Assembly: GCA_963777735.1 (NCBI GenBank)
Contig: CAVZRQ010000008.1
Coordinates: 1,364,001-1,428,000, forward strand
Source of the DNA: ZC4RG30 sp963777735
GTDB taxonomy: Bacteria > Pseudomonadota > Gammaproteobacteria > Steroidobacterales > Steroidobacteraceae
Direction of reading: 5' to 3'
Length of the DNA stretch: 64,000 bases
A program made the position numbers and the translations under genes. Positions 34,699 to 43,193 of the stretch are shown in pieces (position 1 is the stretch's first letter; each line of letters starts with the position of its first letter). The notes below the pieces were generated by a model. That model was not told the origin of the DNA. It worked only from the letters and a program-made list of their open reading frames with translations, and ran no database searches.

Positions 34699-36261
34699 GT
34701 GAAACTGCGTCAGGCCCTCATCGCGATCCCGCTTGCCGGTTGTTGGCTACTCCTGACTTCGCCGCCGTCCCCCACGGCAGAGGTCACGGGAAAGGCGGAT
34801 CGCTGGTGGGGGCCTGGCGAGGTCCGCCGCTGGCCGCAACGACTCAACTACGACAATGCGCAGGGAAGCGTCGGCGTGCTGCGCGACGCGCCGGCACTCG
34901 ACACAGGAAATCATCCGTTCTTCACGGCACTGGGCCCCAATGGCCGCGCCTGCGTGACCTGCCACCAGCCTGCCGACGGCATGAGCCTCGCGGCAGAAAC
35001 AGCGCGTGAGCGCTGGGAAGTCACCGGTGGGCGCGACCCGCTCTTTGCAGCGGTGGACGGCGCGAACTGCCCGCATCTCCCGCAGCAGGATCCTGCATCC
35101 CATTCGCTGCTGCTGTCGCGCGGACTGATCCGCGTTGCATTGCCCTGGCCACCACAGGATGGGGCCGGCAAGGCGATTGATCCGGAATTCACGCTCGAGG
35201 TGGTGCGCGACCCCACTGGCTGCAACACGCATCCGGTGTACGGTGTCGGCGCGCCGGAACCGCGGGTGTCCGTCTATCGCCGCCCTCGCCCCGTAGCCAA
35301 TACCAAGTACACGACGCACGAGAACTTCGGTGTTCTGCCGTTCATCGGCAAGAACGGATTGCCCGCCACGCGTGATCCGGAAACAGGTCGCCCCTCGGTG
35401 ATGAACCTGATGGCCGATGCGCGGGTCCCCAGCCTCGCCGTGCAGGCGCAGGATGCAGCCACCAACCACCTCGAGCTGAAAGGCAAGCTCGACCGCACGC
35501 AGGTCGCGGCCATCGTTGCCTTCGAATCCAGCCTGTATGTCGCGCAGGGTCACGACCGGCTCGCCGGCAGTCTTGAGGAAGCGAATGGTCCCTCTGGCCT
35601 TGGCCCGCAGGCCATGCAGAAGGGCGAGGCAGGCGTGCTGGGCAACAACACCACGCGCTGGGTCATTCCGATGGAGAACAAGTGGCAGTCGTTGCCGCGG
35701 GGCGCCGATGGCAATGCCAATGCGCGCAATGCGGCGCGCGAATCCATCCAGCGTGGTCATGACGTCTACATGTTCCGCACGTTCTGGATCCGCGACTCGA
35801 TGCACCTGAACAGCGTGGGCCTGGGCAATCCCACCAAGCGTACCTGCGCCACCTGCCATGGCATGCACATGACCGGCATGGATACGGCCAACGGCTGGAT
35901 GGACATCGGCACCACCAATCTGCCCTGGGCGAGTGAAGTGCCACTCAATCCGTGGAATTCCACGAAACCGGATCTGCCGTTGTTCAAGGTCACCTGCAAG
36001 GATCGCGTGCCACCGCATCCCTTCCTGGGAAGAGTAATCTTCACGCAGGATCCGGGCCGCGCACTGATCTCCGGCCGCTGCAATGATGTGGGCACCATCG
36101 TGATGCAGCAGCTGCGCGGCCTTTCGGCCCGCGCACCCTACTTCTCGAATGGCTCCGCTGCTTCGTTGCGCGAGGTGGTCGACTTCTACGACCGGCGCTA
36201 CAACATCGGCTACTCCGCACAGGAGAAGCAGGATCTGGTGAATTTCCTGGGGGCACTGTGA
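34699..36261 (+). CDS. Exported di-haem cytochrome c peroxidase/MauG-like protein
   Basis: A 520-residue exported protein with two c-type haem sites: Cys85-V-T-Cys88-His89 and Cys383-A-T-Cys386-His387. The spacing and the surroundings (G-P-N-G-R-A-C-V-T-C-H and T-C-A-T-C-H-G-M-H) fit the superfamily of di-haem peroxidases, MauG and the rubber oxygenase RoxA. It is larger than ordinary peroxidases (about 340 residues). Start is GTG 34699, 7 bp after the receptor stop; the signal peptide has an L-A-G-C that could be a lipobox, but the hydrophobic stretch continues past it. Its stop overlaps the next start (GTGA). Confidence 0.85.
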   Translation: MKLRQALIAIPLAGCWLLLTSPPSPTAEVTGKADRWWGPGEVRRWPQRLNYDNAQGSVGVLRDAPALDTGNHPFFTALGPNGRACVTCHQPADGMSLAAETARERWEVTGGRDPLFAAVDGANCPHLPQQDPASHSLLLSRGLIRVALPWPPQDGAGKAIDPEFTLEVVRDPTGCNTHPVYGVGAPEPRVSVYRRPRPVANTKYTTHENFGVLPFIGKNGLPATRDPETGRPSVMNLMADARVPSLAVQAQDAATNHLELKGKLDRTQVAAIVAFESSLYVAQGHDRLAGSLEEANGPSGLGPQAMQKGEAGVLGNNTTRWVIPMENKWQSLPRGADGNANARNAARESIQRGHDVYMFRTFWIRDSMHLNSVGLGNPTKRTCATCHGMHMTGMDTANGWMDIGTTNLPWASEVPLNPWNSTKPDLPLFKVTCKDRVPPHPFLGRVIFTQDPGRALISGRCNDVGTIVMQQLRGLSARAPYFSNGSAASLREVVDFYDRRYNIGYSAQEKQDLVNFLGAL

Positions 36262-37046
36262 ACGGTCGTTGGCACTTCGGCACTGCCCTGACAATGCTGG
36301 CCGCTGTGGCGCAGGCGGCTGCCCCCGCGCCGGCGATAAGAAACTTCCTCGCCTGCCCCATCGTCCGCGACACCGCTTCGGTGCCGTGCTGGCTGGCCGA
36401 ACATGACGGAGAACTGTATTTCCTCACGCTGCAGGCCGATGTCAGTGCGCCGGTGAATCCGCCGTGGCTCGGGCACAAGGTGCTGGTGGAAGGAAGCCGC
36501 AGCGACAAGCCCCGCATCTGCGGAGGCATCGTGCTCGAACCCGTGCGCCTGTCGGTAATTGCCGAACCCGATGCCTCGTGCAACCAGATGTGGCCCGCTG
36601 AAGAGCGCTACAACCTGACCTTCGAGCCACCGCGCCCGCCAGGCCCCAGCGGTGGTCGACTTGCCTTCAATACGCTGCCGATGCCCACGCAGCCTGTGGC
36701 CGTGAAGCGCGAACCGCAGCGCTACACCCTGGAGTACACCTTCGACGGCATGGTGAATTTCAAGCACCCGTTCCAGCTTGCGCCCGCACTGGAACTGGCC
36801 AAGGCGATGCCAGCCACGCGCGTGGAAATCGTGGGTTATCGCAGCGCGGCGCTGCTGTCGGATGGCACTGTGCTGCAGGAGCAGCCAGATCTTGCGCGCC
36901 GGCGCGCGGAACAGGTGGCTGAACTGCTGCGTGGCGCTGGCCTGACCGCGCCGCGTTATACAGTGACCTGGGTCGATGCGGCGCCAGCTGCCAATGGTGT
37001 CGACGACTACCGCAATCGCCGGGTCGAGATCACGCTGCTGCCTTGA
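36258..37046 (+). CDS. Exported protein with C-terminal OmpA-like domain
   Basis: A 262-residue exported protein, translationally coupled to the di-haem gene (GTGA overlap). A signal peptide ends near A-Q-A/A-A. The middle part (25-140) holds four Cys and is of unknown fold. The last 100 residues look like an OmpA/MotB-type peptidoglycan-associating domain: Y-T-F-D-G, A-L-E-L-A-K-A-M-P, V-E-I-V-G-Y-R-S, R-R-A-E-Q-V-A-E-L-L-R-G-A-G-L and the ending N-R-R-V-E-I. It could hold the cytochrome or receptor near the cell wall; this is inference. Confidence 0.72.
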   Translation: MNGRWHFGTALTMLAAVAQAAAPAPAIRNFLACPIVRDTASVPCWLAEHDGELYFLTLQADVSAPVNPPWLGHKVLVEGSRSDKPRICGGIVLEPVRLSVIAEPDASCNQMWPAEERYNLTFEPPRPPGPSGGRLAFNTLPMPTQPVAVKREPQRYTLEYTFDGMVNFKHPFQLAPALELAKAMPATRVEIVGYRSAALLSDGTVLQEQPDLARRRAEQVAELLRGAGLTAPRYTVTWVDAAPAANGVDDYRNRRVEITLLP

Positions 37047-37056
37047 TGGGTTTCAA

Positions 37057-37078
37057 GCCGGGCTGAGATCAGTCCGGC
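37057..37078. terminator. Hairpin between convergent OmpA-like and kinase genes
   Basis: GCCGGGCT-gagatc-AGTCCGGC makes an 8-bp stem with one G-T wobble; it overlaps the last codons of the minus-strand kinase and lies 10 bp past the + strand stop. A candidate terminator without T-run. Confidence 0.4.
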
Positions 37079-38529
37079 CGCGGAAGTCGGATCCGCAGAC
37101 TGGTTCCCGACGGAATCAACTTCTCCAGTCGAAGGTTTCCCCCAAGCGCGCCGAGCCGCTCCCGCATTCCCACCAGCCCCAGCGAACCCACCTTCGACAA
37201 CGCGTCACAGCTGATCCCCACGCCGTCATCGATCACCTCCAGTTGCAGGTAGGAGGCGTCTGCAGACAGCAGGATATCGACGTTTGACGCGCCGGCATGA
37301 CGCGCCACATTGGTCAGCGCTTCCTGTGCGGCCCTGAAGAAGGTGATGCGCGTAGCCTGGGGAAGCTCTGGAAACGGATCGTCCTGCTTGACGTTGATCT
37401 GCAGTCCCGAGATATCGGCAAACAGCCGTCCGTGATGCTGTATGGCCTCGCGCAGATCCATGTGGACCAGCGTCGTCGGCATCAGGTTGTCCGCAATATC
37501 CCGGGCCTCTTTCATGCATTCGTTCAGCGCCGCGTCGAGAACCCGCAGGCCCGTGGCAAGCGCCTGGGCATCCACAGGCTCTTTCACCATCTGCCTGAGA
37601 CGCAGTTTCATGGCGAACAAGTCCTGCGCAATGCCCTCGTGCAGGGTCATGGCAATGGCCCGACGCTCCTCTTCGCGCACCGCTGTGAGGCGCTGGTTCA
37701 ACTCGCGGTTGCGCGCATAGGCGTCATGCAACGCCGTGATGTCGGTTACCAGTACGAAAAATCCACGCACGAGGCCGACACCGTCCACGTCGGGAAGGTA
37801 ATGGGCATCGGCCATTCCTTCGGTGCCATCGACCTTGACGATCCGGCGCTCGAAACGCTGCGGAAAACCCTGCAGGGCCTGACGGATATACGGCTCATTC
37901 AACCCGAACACTTCCTCGCCGAGCAGCGCCGACATCCTCATGCCAATGACCTGCTCGGAGGCAAGCCCGAACCACTCCATGTAGCCATTGTTCGCAAATT
38001 CGCAGATCAACTCGCGGTTCCAGTATCCGATCATCGCAGGCAGCCGATTGACGACGGCGTGCATATGGGCGCGCGCGCTGCGCAGTTCTTCGGCGGCGCG
38101 GCGCTCTGCCGTGATATCGATGAACGTCGCCACTACTGCGGTCGTGGTGCCTTCCGCTCCGAAGATCGGTTGGGCGTTCACGCTGATCCACCGCACTCCA
38201 GTGACGGGATCCCGGACACCCATGACCTGGCCCCGCACAGGCTGGCCCGTTCGAAGGGCCACCATGGCGGGATGCGCTTCACTTGGGAAATGCGTGCCGT
38301 CCTCGCGCACCGCCTCCCATTGCGGATCAAACGACGTCCGCCCCAGAAGTTGGTCTCGCGTCAGGCCCAGGATGGATTCGGCTGCGGAATTGGCCTCGAT
38401 GATCCTGCCATCCCGGCCTTGCAGCACCAGCCCTTCGGCCATGGACTGGAACGCCGCCCGCAGCATCAAGCTCAATTCACTGTTGTTGTCGTGCACGAAT
38501 TCAAACCGCTGCCCAATTGCGCAATGCAC
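37069..38529 (-). CDS. PAS-domain sensor histidine kinase (HisKA_3/NarX type)
   Basis: A 486-residue cytoplasmic kinase with two PAS domains (about 20-140 and 150-268), a HisKA_3 dimerisation helix and an ATPase domain. The phospho-His is His297 in M-T-L-H-E-G-I-A-Q-D, where relatives usually have L-H-D. The ATPase part shows R-A-A-Q-E-A-L-T-N-V-A-R-H-A and G-S-L-G-L-V-G-M-R-E-R. No membrane segment is seen. The GTG start at 38529 is the first available; no LuxR regulator gene is adjacent, so its partner is elsewhere. Confidence 0.9.
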   Translation of the reverse strand: MHCAIGQRFEFVHDNNSELSLMLRAAFQSMAEGLVLQGRDGRIIEANSAAESILGLTRDQLLGRTSFDPQWEAVREDGTHFPSEAHPAMVALRTGQPVRGQVMGVRDPVTGVRWISVNAQPIFGAEGTTTAVVATFIDITAERRAAEELRSARAHMHAVVNRLPAMIGYWNRELICEFANNGYMEWFGLASEQVIGMRMSALLGEEVFGLNEPYIRQALQGFPQRFERRIVKVDGTEGMADAHYLPDVDGVGLVRGFFVLVTDITALHDAYARNRELNQRLTAVREEERRAIAMTLHEGIAQDLFAMKLRLRQMVKEPVDAQALATGLRVLDAALNECMKEARDIADNLMPTTLVHMDLREAIQHHGRLFADISGLQINVKQDDPFPELPQATRITFFRAAQEALTNVARHAGASNVDILLSADASYLQLEVIDDGVGISCDALSKVGSLGLVGMRERLGALGGNLRLEKLIPSGTSLRIRLPRPD

Positions 38530-38596
38530 AATTTTCTCACAGGCGGCGGCTCGGTTGTCTGCTCAAGCGGGTAGTGGTAGCGCTAATCTTTCCAGT

Positions 38597-39664
38597 TCAG
38601 AAGCGGCCGCTGGCTCCGCCACCACCGAACTCACCGCCCTGACCCTGCACAACGGCTGGCGGGGGCGAATCGGGCGCCGGCGAGAGATGGGCCGCACCGA
38701 CAACCTGCACGAGATCCAGCCCGGCTGGCTCTTCGATGGCCGCAGCGGTGAGCCCAACGGTTCGCCCGTGCAGCAGTCGATCCAGGATGATCGCCACGGC
38801 AAGCAGCAACGCGCCTGCCGCGATCATCTGCCAGTGTGCTGGCCATGCAAGCAGGTGGTGCAGCGAATACCCGGCGCAAACCAGATTGCCCAACGCGCCA
38901 ATCAGCGGCGCATGCCGGCGGAGCAGCACACCCGTAGCGGTGTTCGCAACGAGAAATGCCAGCGCAATCGCCAGCGCGACGTCGTGCGCCGCTGCAGTGT
39001 CGCTGCCGGGATATTGCACGAGCCAGAAATAGGCCAACCACGGCATGGCGATCACGAGCCCATCGAGCATGCGATCGTGGGTGGGACGCTGGTAGGTCCA
39101 GCGACCCGCAAGCAATGCGCCTACCGCAAGTGCTGCGCAGGCTGCCCCGGCTTCGCGTGTATTCATGCCGTCGCCGAACAGACTACCGCCGACAAGAGCA
39201 ATGGCCAGTGAGCAGCCTGTCGCCGCAAGTGTTGTCAGCAGTGGATTCAGCAACCGCCAGCCGGCGAGCAGCACCGCCGTCGAAACCAGCAAGACAGCGA
39301 TCCATTCATTGCCACCGCGGGAATTCCAGATGATGATCTGCACCACGATGGCGATGGAGCCGCAGAGATACAGCGCCTCTTCCACTCCCGAGCGCAGCAT
39401 CCGGCGCCTCGCCACCATCCATTCCGCTGCCGCCACCAGCAGGAGTCCTCCCCACATCCACGGCGCCGGCATTTTCGACAGCACACCGGCAAGCATGGCC
39501 GTGCCCACGAGGCCGAGCACGAATCCGAGGCAGCGACCGAGCCACGTGCTCGTCTTCCAGCCACCACCGCTGCCAGACTTCTCTACTGCTGCATGCAGCG
39601 CGGGGTATCTGTCTGCCAGCTCCAGCCAGCGTTCTTCCGCCACCTTCGGCCTTGCAATGATCAT
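38597..39664 (-). CDS. Polytopic membrane protein (DUF4401-like)
   Basis: A 355-residue membrane protein with about ten hydrophobic helices and short loops. The soluble N-terminus (A-E-E-R-W-L-E-L-A-D-R-Y-P-A-L) and the Gly-rich end (G-G-E-F-G-G-G-G-A-S-G-R-F) resemble DUF4401-type proteins that pair with DUF2157-type proteins; the family assignment is tentative. Its ATG overlaps the stop of the upstream membrane protein (ATGA). Function unknown. Confidence 0.75.
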   Translation of the reverse strand: MIIARPKVAEERWLELADRYPALHAAVEKSGSGGGWKTSTWLGRCLGFVLGLVGTAMLAGVLSKMPAPWMWGGLLLVAAAEWMVARRRMLRSGVEEALYLCGSIAIVVQIIIWNSRGGNEWIAVLLVSTAVLLAGWRLLNPLLTTLAATGCSLAIALVGGSLFGDGMNTREAGAACAALAVGALLAGRWTYQRPTHDRMLDGLVIAMPWLAYFWLVQYPGSDTAAAHDVALAIALAFLVANTATGVLLRRHAPLIGALGNLVCAGYSLHHLLAWPAHWQMIAAGALLLAVAIILDRLLHGRTVGLTAAAIEEPAGLDLVQVVGAAHLSPAPDSPPPAVVQGQGGEFGGGGASGRF

Positions 39665-40611
39665 GCGACCGACTCCTTGAGCTTCGCGCGAAGGAGCTGC
39701 AGCAGCACGACTGCGCCAGCCACGGTGAACAGGCCCAGCCAGGAGCTCAGCACCCGGTCGCGCACCACCAGCGCCTCGAGCCAGACCAGACCGATGGCGC
39801 TGTATCCCACGGCGTAGAGCAGAAAGCTCTGGCGGTGCTCCCGCATTCCGAAGCGCCCCACAATCACGGCGAGCCCCAGCAGGGTCAGCGCACCGAGCCA
39901 GCGCGTGGAGGAATCGCCGCCCAGCGCCAGCGCGCCCCAGAATCCGAAGTTTGCGGCAAACTGCAGGTAGACCTCGCGAAAGCTGCTGCCCGGATCCGGA
40001 CCATCGGCAAAGTGGATACGACTGCCGAGATAGAAGACCACCGCACAGAGCAGGCTACGCGGGCCTGCACCGAATCGGGAATGAAGGGGATCCATCACCG
40101 AGCCGAGCCGCGCTTCCACGCCTATCCACGCCGCAAAGGCCGTCAGAGCAACCGACAGCAACAGGCGCGAGCGCAACCAGTACGCGGTGGCGAGATGCCA
40201 GACCGCGAGCAGCAGCAGATGGCGCGACCAGCCATCACCAAACAGATGAAACTGCAATTCGGCGTAGCCCACGGCGGCGCTGAACAGCAGTGCACCGAGC
40301 AGCAGCACATAGTCCTCGCCCAACGAACGTTCGCGGCCTGCAGTTCGCGCACGCAGCGCAGCCGCGTAGCACAGCAAGGATGCCAGGAGGATACCGGTGA
40401 GCAGGGCCAGCGGCCCGATGCGATCGAGACTGGACTTGATGAGAAGGCCGACGCCACCGACCAGCGTGGCCACCCCAAGGTACAGCGTGACCAGCAGTTC
40501 GCGTCGGATGGAGAACACCTCGCGCTGCTCGAGCTGCCGAATGGTGTCACGTGCGGTTGCCGCTACGGCGTCATGAGGCAGCGCATCCACTTCAACGGAG
40601 AGATCGTGCAC
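39661..40611 (-). CDS. Polytopic membrane protein (DUF2157-like)
   Basis: A 316-residue membrane protein. The first 35 residues are soluble (A-R-D-T-I-R-Q-L-E-Q-R-E), followed by about ten helices with little periplasmic sequence. The layout and the coupled DUF4401-like partner (4-nt ATGA overlap) fit the DUF2157 group of paired membrane proteins with no known activity. Upstream is a 106-bp gap to the next gene on the same strand. Confidence 0.75.
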   Translation of the reverse strand: MHDLSVEVDALPHDAVAATARDTIRQLEQREVFSIRRELLVTLYLGVATLVGGVGLLIKSSLDRIGPLALLTGILLASLLCYAAALRARTAGRERSLGEDYVLLLGALLFSAAVGYAELQFHLFGDGWSRHLLLLAVWHLATAYWLRSRLLLSVALTAFAAWIGVEARLGSVMDPLHSRFGAGPRSLLCAVVFYLGSRIHFADGPDPGSSFREVYLQFAANFGFWGALALGGDSSTRWLGALTLLGLAVIVGRFGMREHRQSFLLYAVGYSAIGLVWLEALVVRDRVLSSWLGLFTVAGAVVLLQLLRAKLKESVA

Positions 40612-40717
40612 TAACGCTGCCCCGCTTTGACGCGATTTCGTCTCGATCGATCCACGCCAACACCTGCCAAAGTGCTTCCCGGCAGGCTAAGCCGTGCCCG
40701 TGATACAGGTCAACAAG

Positions 40718-41338
40718 CTAGCGTCGGCGGGCGGTCTCGTAGCGGAGTCGAGCCTCCAGGTATTCGTCCTGCGCCTTGCGCAGTTCCGGATACTTCGCCA
40801 GGAGCCGTTTCAGGTTCTGTTCCAGAGTGACACTCTCGATCTCGAGCTTTGCGACCATGGAATCCCCGGTGCCGGTAGCCAGCGGCATGGTCGAATCATC
40901 CAGCAGCATGTTCTTTTCCGCTTCGGTAAGCGGTTTGCCACCCTCGCCGACACCAGTCGAGAGGCGATCTTCGCGGCGTGCCTTTTCCTGGCTCTGCAGG
41001 GAAGCCGTCTCAAACGCGTTGTTCAGGTAGGCCGCGGCTTCTTCCTGACGCGCTTCATCCTCGCCCCGCGTCGAGCAGCGTCGCTTGCTCAATCGGGTAC
41101 CCGTGGCCGCATTCTCGCGGCAGGTCACGTCCTGTCGCTTGTCATCATTGAGCTTGTTGTAGAGAGAGACGAATTTGTCCTGTTTGACAGCCACCGCCTT
41201 CTTCAGGCTGCTGAGCCGCTCGCCCCGCACCTGCACCTCATCCAGCGACTGCGCCACTTCCGACGCCGGAGCCGGCAGCCATACGCTGCAAGCCAGCCCT
41301 AACAACATGAGTGCGCAGTTCCCGGGTTTCCGTTTCAT
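40718..41338 (-). CDS. Exported protein with DEVxVxGxRL motif, unknown function
   Basis: A 206-residue exported protein. The ATG at 41338 follows a perfect GGAGGAAT; a second ATG 12 bases upstream is less likely. After the signal (cleavage near A-P-A-S) comes L-D-E-V-Q-V-R-G-E-R-L, then K-F-V-S-L-Y-N-K-L-N-D-D-x-R-x-D-V-T-C and G-T-R-L-x-x-R-x-C. The same order of residues appears in the EF-hand protein at 47343-48146, so both belong to one small family. The rest is charged and helical. It sits 51 bp downstream of the PDZ gene. Confidence 0.72.
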   Translation of the reverse strand: MKRKPGNCALMLLGLACSVWLPAPASEVAQSLDEVQVRGERLSSLKKAVAVKQDKFVSLYNKLNDDKRQDVTCRENAATGTRLSKRRCSTRGEDEARQEEAAAYLNNAFETASLQSQEKARREDRLSTGVGEGGKPLTEAEKNMLLDDSTMPLATGTGDSMVAKLEIESVTLEQNLKRLLAKYPELRKAQDEYLEARLRYETARRR

Positions 41339-41389
41339 TGATTCCTCCATGGAGTCGCGATTCGTCGAGATTTACCTGATTGAACTGGC

Positions 41390-42082
41390 TCAATTGTTGC
41401 GCTGGCCCGGTGCCGTGGTGTCGATGTCGATGGCCCGGCCGCCGCGCTGTATCCGCATCTTCACTCGTTCACCCGGTTGATAAGACCTCAGGATGCCAGC
41501 TGCGTGCTGGTCACCGGCTGGAACGCGACCGTCAATGGAAAGGATCACGTCACCATCCTGCAGGCCAAAGGGCTCATCGGCGCCGGCACGCACCACGAGC
41601 ACACCAGACTTTGTGCCGAAATAGCTTCCCAGGCGTTCAGACAGGGGCGCGAAGCTCATGCCGCTGACCGGGTCGTGTTGGCGCGCCAGCTCCAGAGGCA
41701 GGCGCGCTTCGGGGCCAATCGGTGGAAGCGCTTGTGCCGGAGGCGCATTCTGCAAATTGTAGGGGTAGCCGTAGATTCGCACCTGTTCGACGGACTGCGG
41801 TGCCAGTTGCGGTGAATTGGCCTCGATGCGCAAACGTGTTGCCTCCATTCGCCGGATGGCCTCCAGCTGCCCCCTCAAAGCCTCGGCCTGGGCCCTCTCC
41901 CGACTTTCGATCTCCCTGATGGCCATCTCCTGCTGCCGTCGGGCCTCTCCCTCGATGCGGCGGGATTCCCGATCGGCCTGCGTATCCTCCCCTGTCACGC
42001 CAATTGTCGGGAAAGAGCTCGAACCGAGGATGAATAGCATGGCTGCAGCCGGAACGTGGTTCGCAGTCTGGTTGCGTTTCAT
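41390..42082 (-). CDS. Exported PDZ-domain protein
   Basis: A 230-residue exported protein. After the signal peptide comes a highly charged helical region (35-90, many Arg/Glu, likely a coiled coil), a Pro-rich linker and a PDZ domain (about 150-225) with G-V-L-V-V-R-A, the G-L-Q-D-G-D-V-I-L-S-I-D-G core and the V-K-M-R-I-Q-R-G-G strand. There is no protease domain, so it may act as a stand-alone adaptor in the periplasm. It is first of a two-gene unit with the DEVxVxG-motif protein, and divergent from the GNAT gene. Confidence 0.82.
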   Translation of the reverse strand: MKRNQTANHVPAAAMLFILGSSSFPTIGVTGEDTQADRESRRIEGEARRQQEMAIREIESRERAQAEALRGQLEAIRRMEATRLRIEANSPQLAPQSVEQVRIYGYPYNLQNAPPAQALPPIGPEARLPLELARQHDPVSGMSFAPLSERLGSYFGTKSGVLVVRAGADEPFGLQDGDVILSIDGRVPAGDQHAAGILRSYQPGERVKMRIQRGGRAIDIDTTAPGQRNN

Positions 42083-42233
42083 GGTTATCGCTCCGGAGAG
42101 TTTGCGCCAGCCCCTAGAATGCGCCAGGAAGGTACAGTTTGCAGGCTGCCTTGCAAGATATCCCCTGCAGCTGGATGTTGCAGTCTCTCACTTCGATATT
42201 CTTGCGCATTCCTGAGCAAGGATCAGCCCGGAA

Positions 42234-43178
42234 ATGAGCCATACGACCTCCAAAGCAACTGGCCATCCGACCCGGCCCCGCTTCCTTCTGCAGGACGCTG
42301 CGGGAATTGACGGTCTCATTGATTACCTGATCACACACCGGAAATCGCCACGCATCGAGGTCGGCAACGGCGCATTCCCGCCGGCAGAAGCACATCGCGC
42401 AAGAGCCCGAATCGCCCGCTACACCGGGATGTCTGGCGTTCCGGCCGGTGGCCTGGTGGCTGGCCTGGTTGTACTGCTCAGCACGGGCCTTCTGATACCG
42501 AGAACCTACAGGGATTGGGACTACCTGCAGGGCTGGAGCTTTGCCCAGAACTGGACCAGGGCGGCGTGGTTGATTGTTCCCGCGCTGTGCGCCGGATTGA
42601 TTGCCTATCTGGTGGTCGAGGCCTGGATCCGCGTGAAGCTGCTGCTGGAACTGAAACGCCTGCGAAAACATTCGGCGGGCTGGAACGCTGGCCACGAGGA
42701 GGTGCGGCCTCCTGGAGTTGAAGAGTCGCCCGGCCAGCAGCCCGGCGATTCCGTCCGCGACTCCATGACGATCCTGTCGCGGCTATCCGAGCAGCACATC
42801 GTGCAACTGCATGCACTCTATCAACGCGAGTGGTGGAGCAAAGGACGATCGCTTGACGCCACACGCCGCGGCGTCAAAGGATCGCAGGTCATCATCGGCC
42901 TCACCAACGAAAGCAATGAGCTGGTGGCGTTTGCCCGCATCCTGACCGACTACACGTTCAAGGCAGTCCTGTTCGATGTCATCGTTGCTGAGTCATCGAG
43001 GAGCCAGCAGCTGGGCCGGAAACTGATGGATCTGGTCACATCCCACGAAGCCCTGCGGGAGGTCCGGCATTTCGAGCTCTACTGCCTGCCGGAGCTTGTC
43101 GGGTTCTATGCTGCGCACGGCTTCAGCACGGATGTCGGAAACATCCGGCTGATGAGAAAGGTACGTCCGGACGCCTAG
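42234..43178 (+). CDS. Membrane-anchored GNAT-family acetyltransferase
   Basis: A 314-residue protein. Residues 1-65 are a soluble segment, two hydrophobic helices follow at about 68-89 and 110-130, then a charged linker and a GNAT domain (about 176-311). The acetyl-CoA binding region appears as S-R-S-Q-Q-L-G-R-K-L-M, followed by H-F-E-L-Y-C and the G-F-Y-A-A-H-G-F motif of the last strands. With two helices, both the N-terminus and the GNAT domain would lie on the same, presumably cytoplasmic, side. The acceptor is unknown. Confidence 0.8.
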   Translation: MSHTTSKATGHPTRPRFLLQDAAGIDGLIDYLITHRKSPRIEVGNGAFPPAEAHRARARIARYTGMSGVPAGGLVAGLVVLLSTGLLIPRTYRDWDYLQGWSFAQNWTRAAWLIVPALCAGLIAYLVVEAWIRVKLLLELKRLRKHSAGWNAGHEEVRPPGVEESPGQQPGDSVRDSMTILSRLSEQHIVQLHALYQREWWSKGRSLDATRRGVKGSQVIIGLTNESNELVAFARILTDYTFKAVLFDVIVAESSRSQQLGRKLMDLVTSHEALREVRHFELYCLPELVGFYAAHGFSTDVGNIRLMRKVRPDA

Positions 43179-43193
43179 CAGGCGCGGCGCGCC

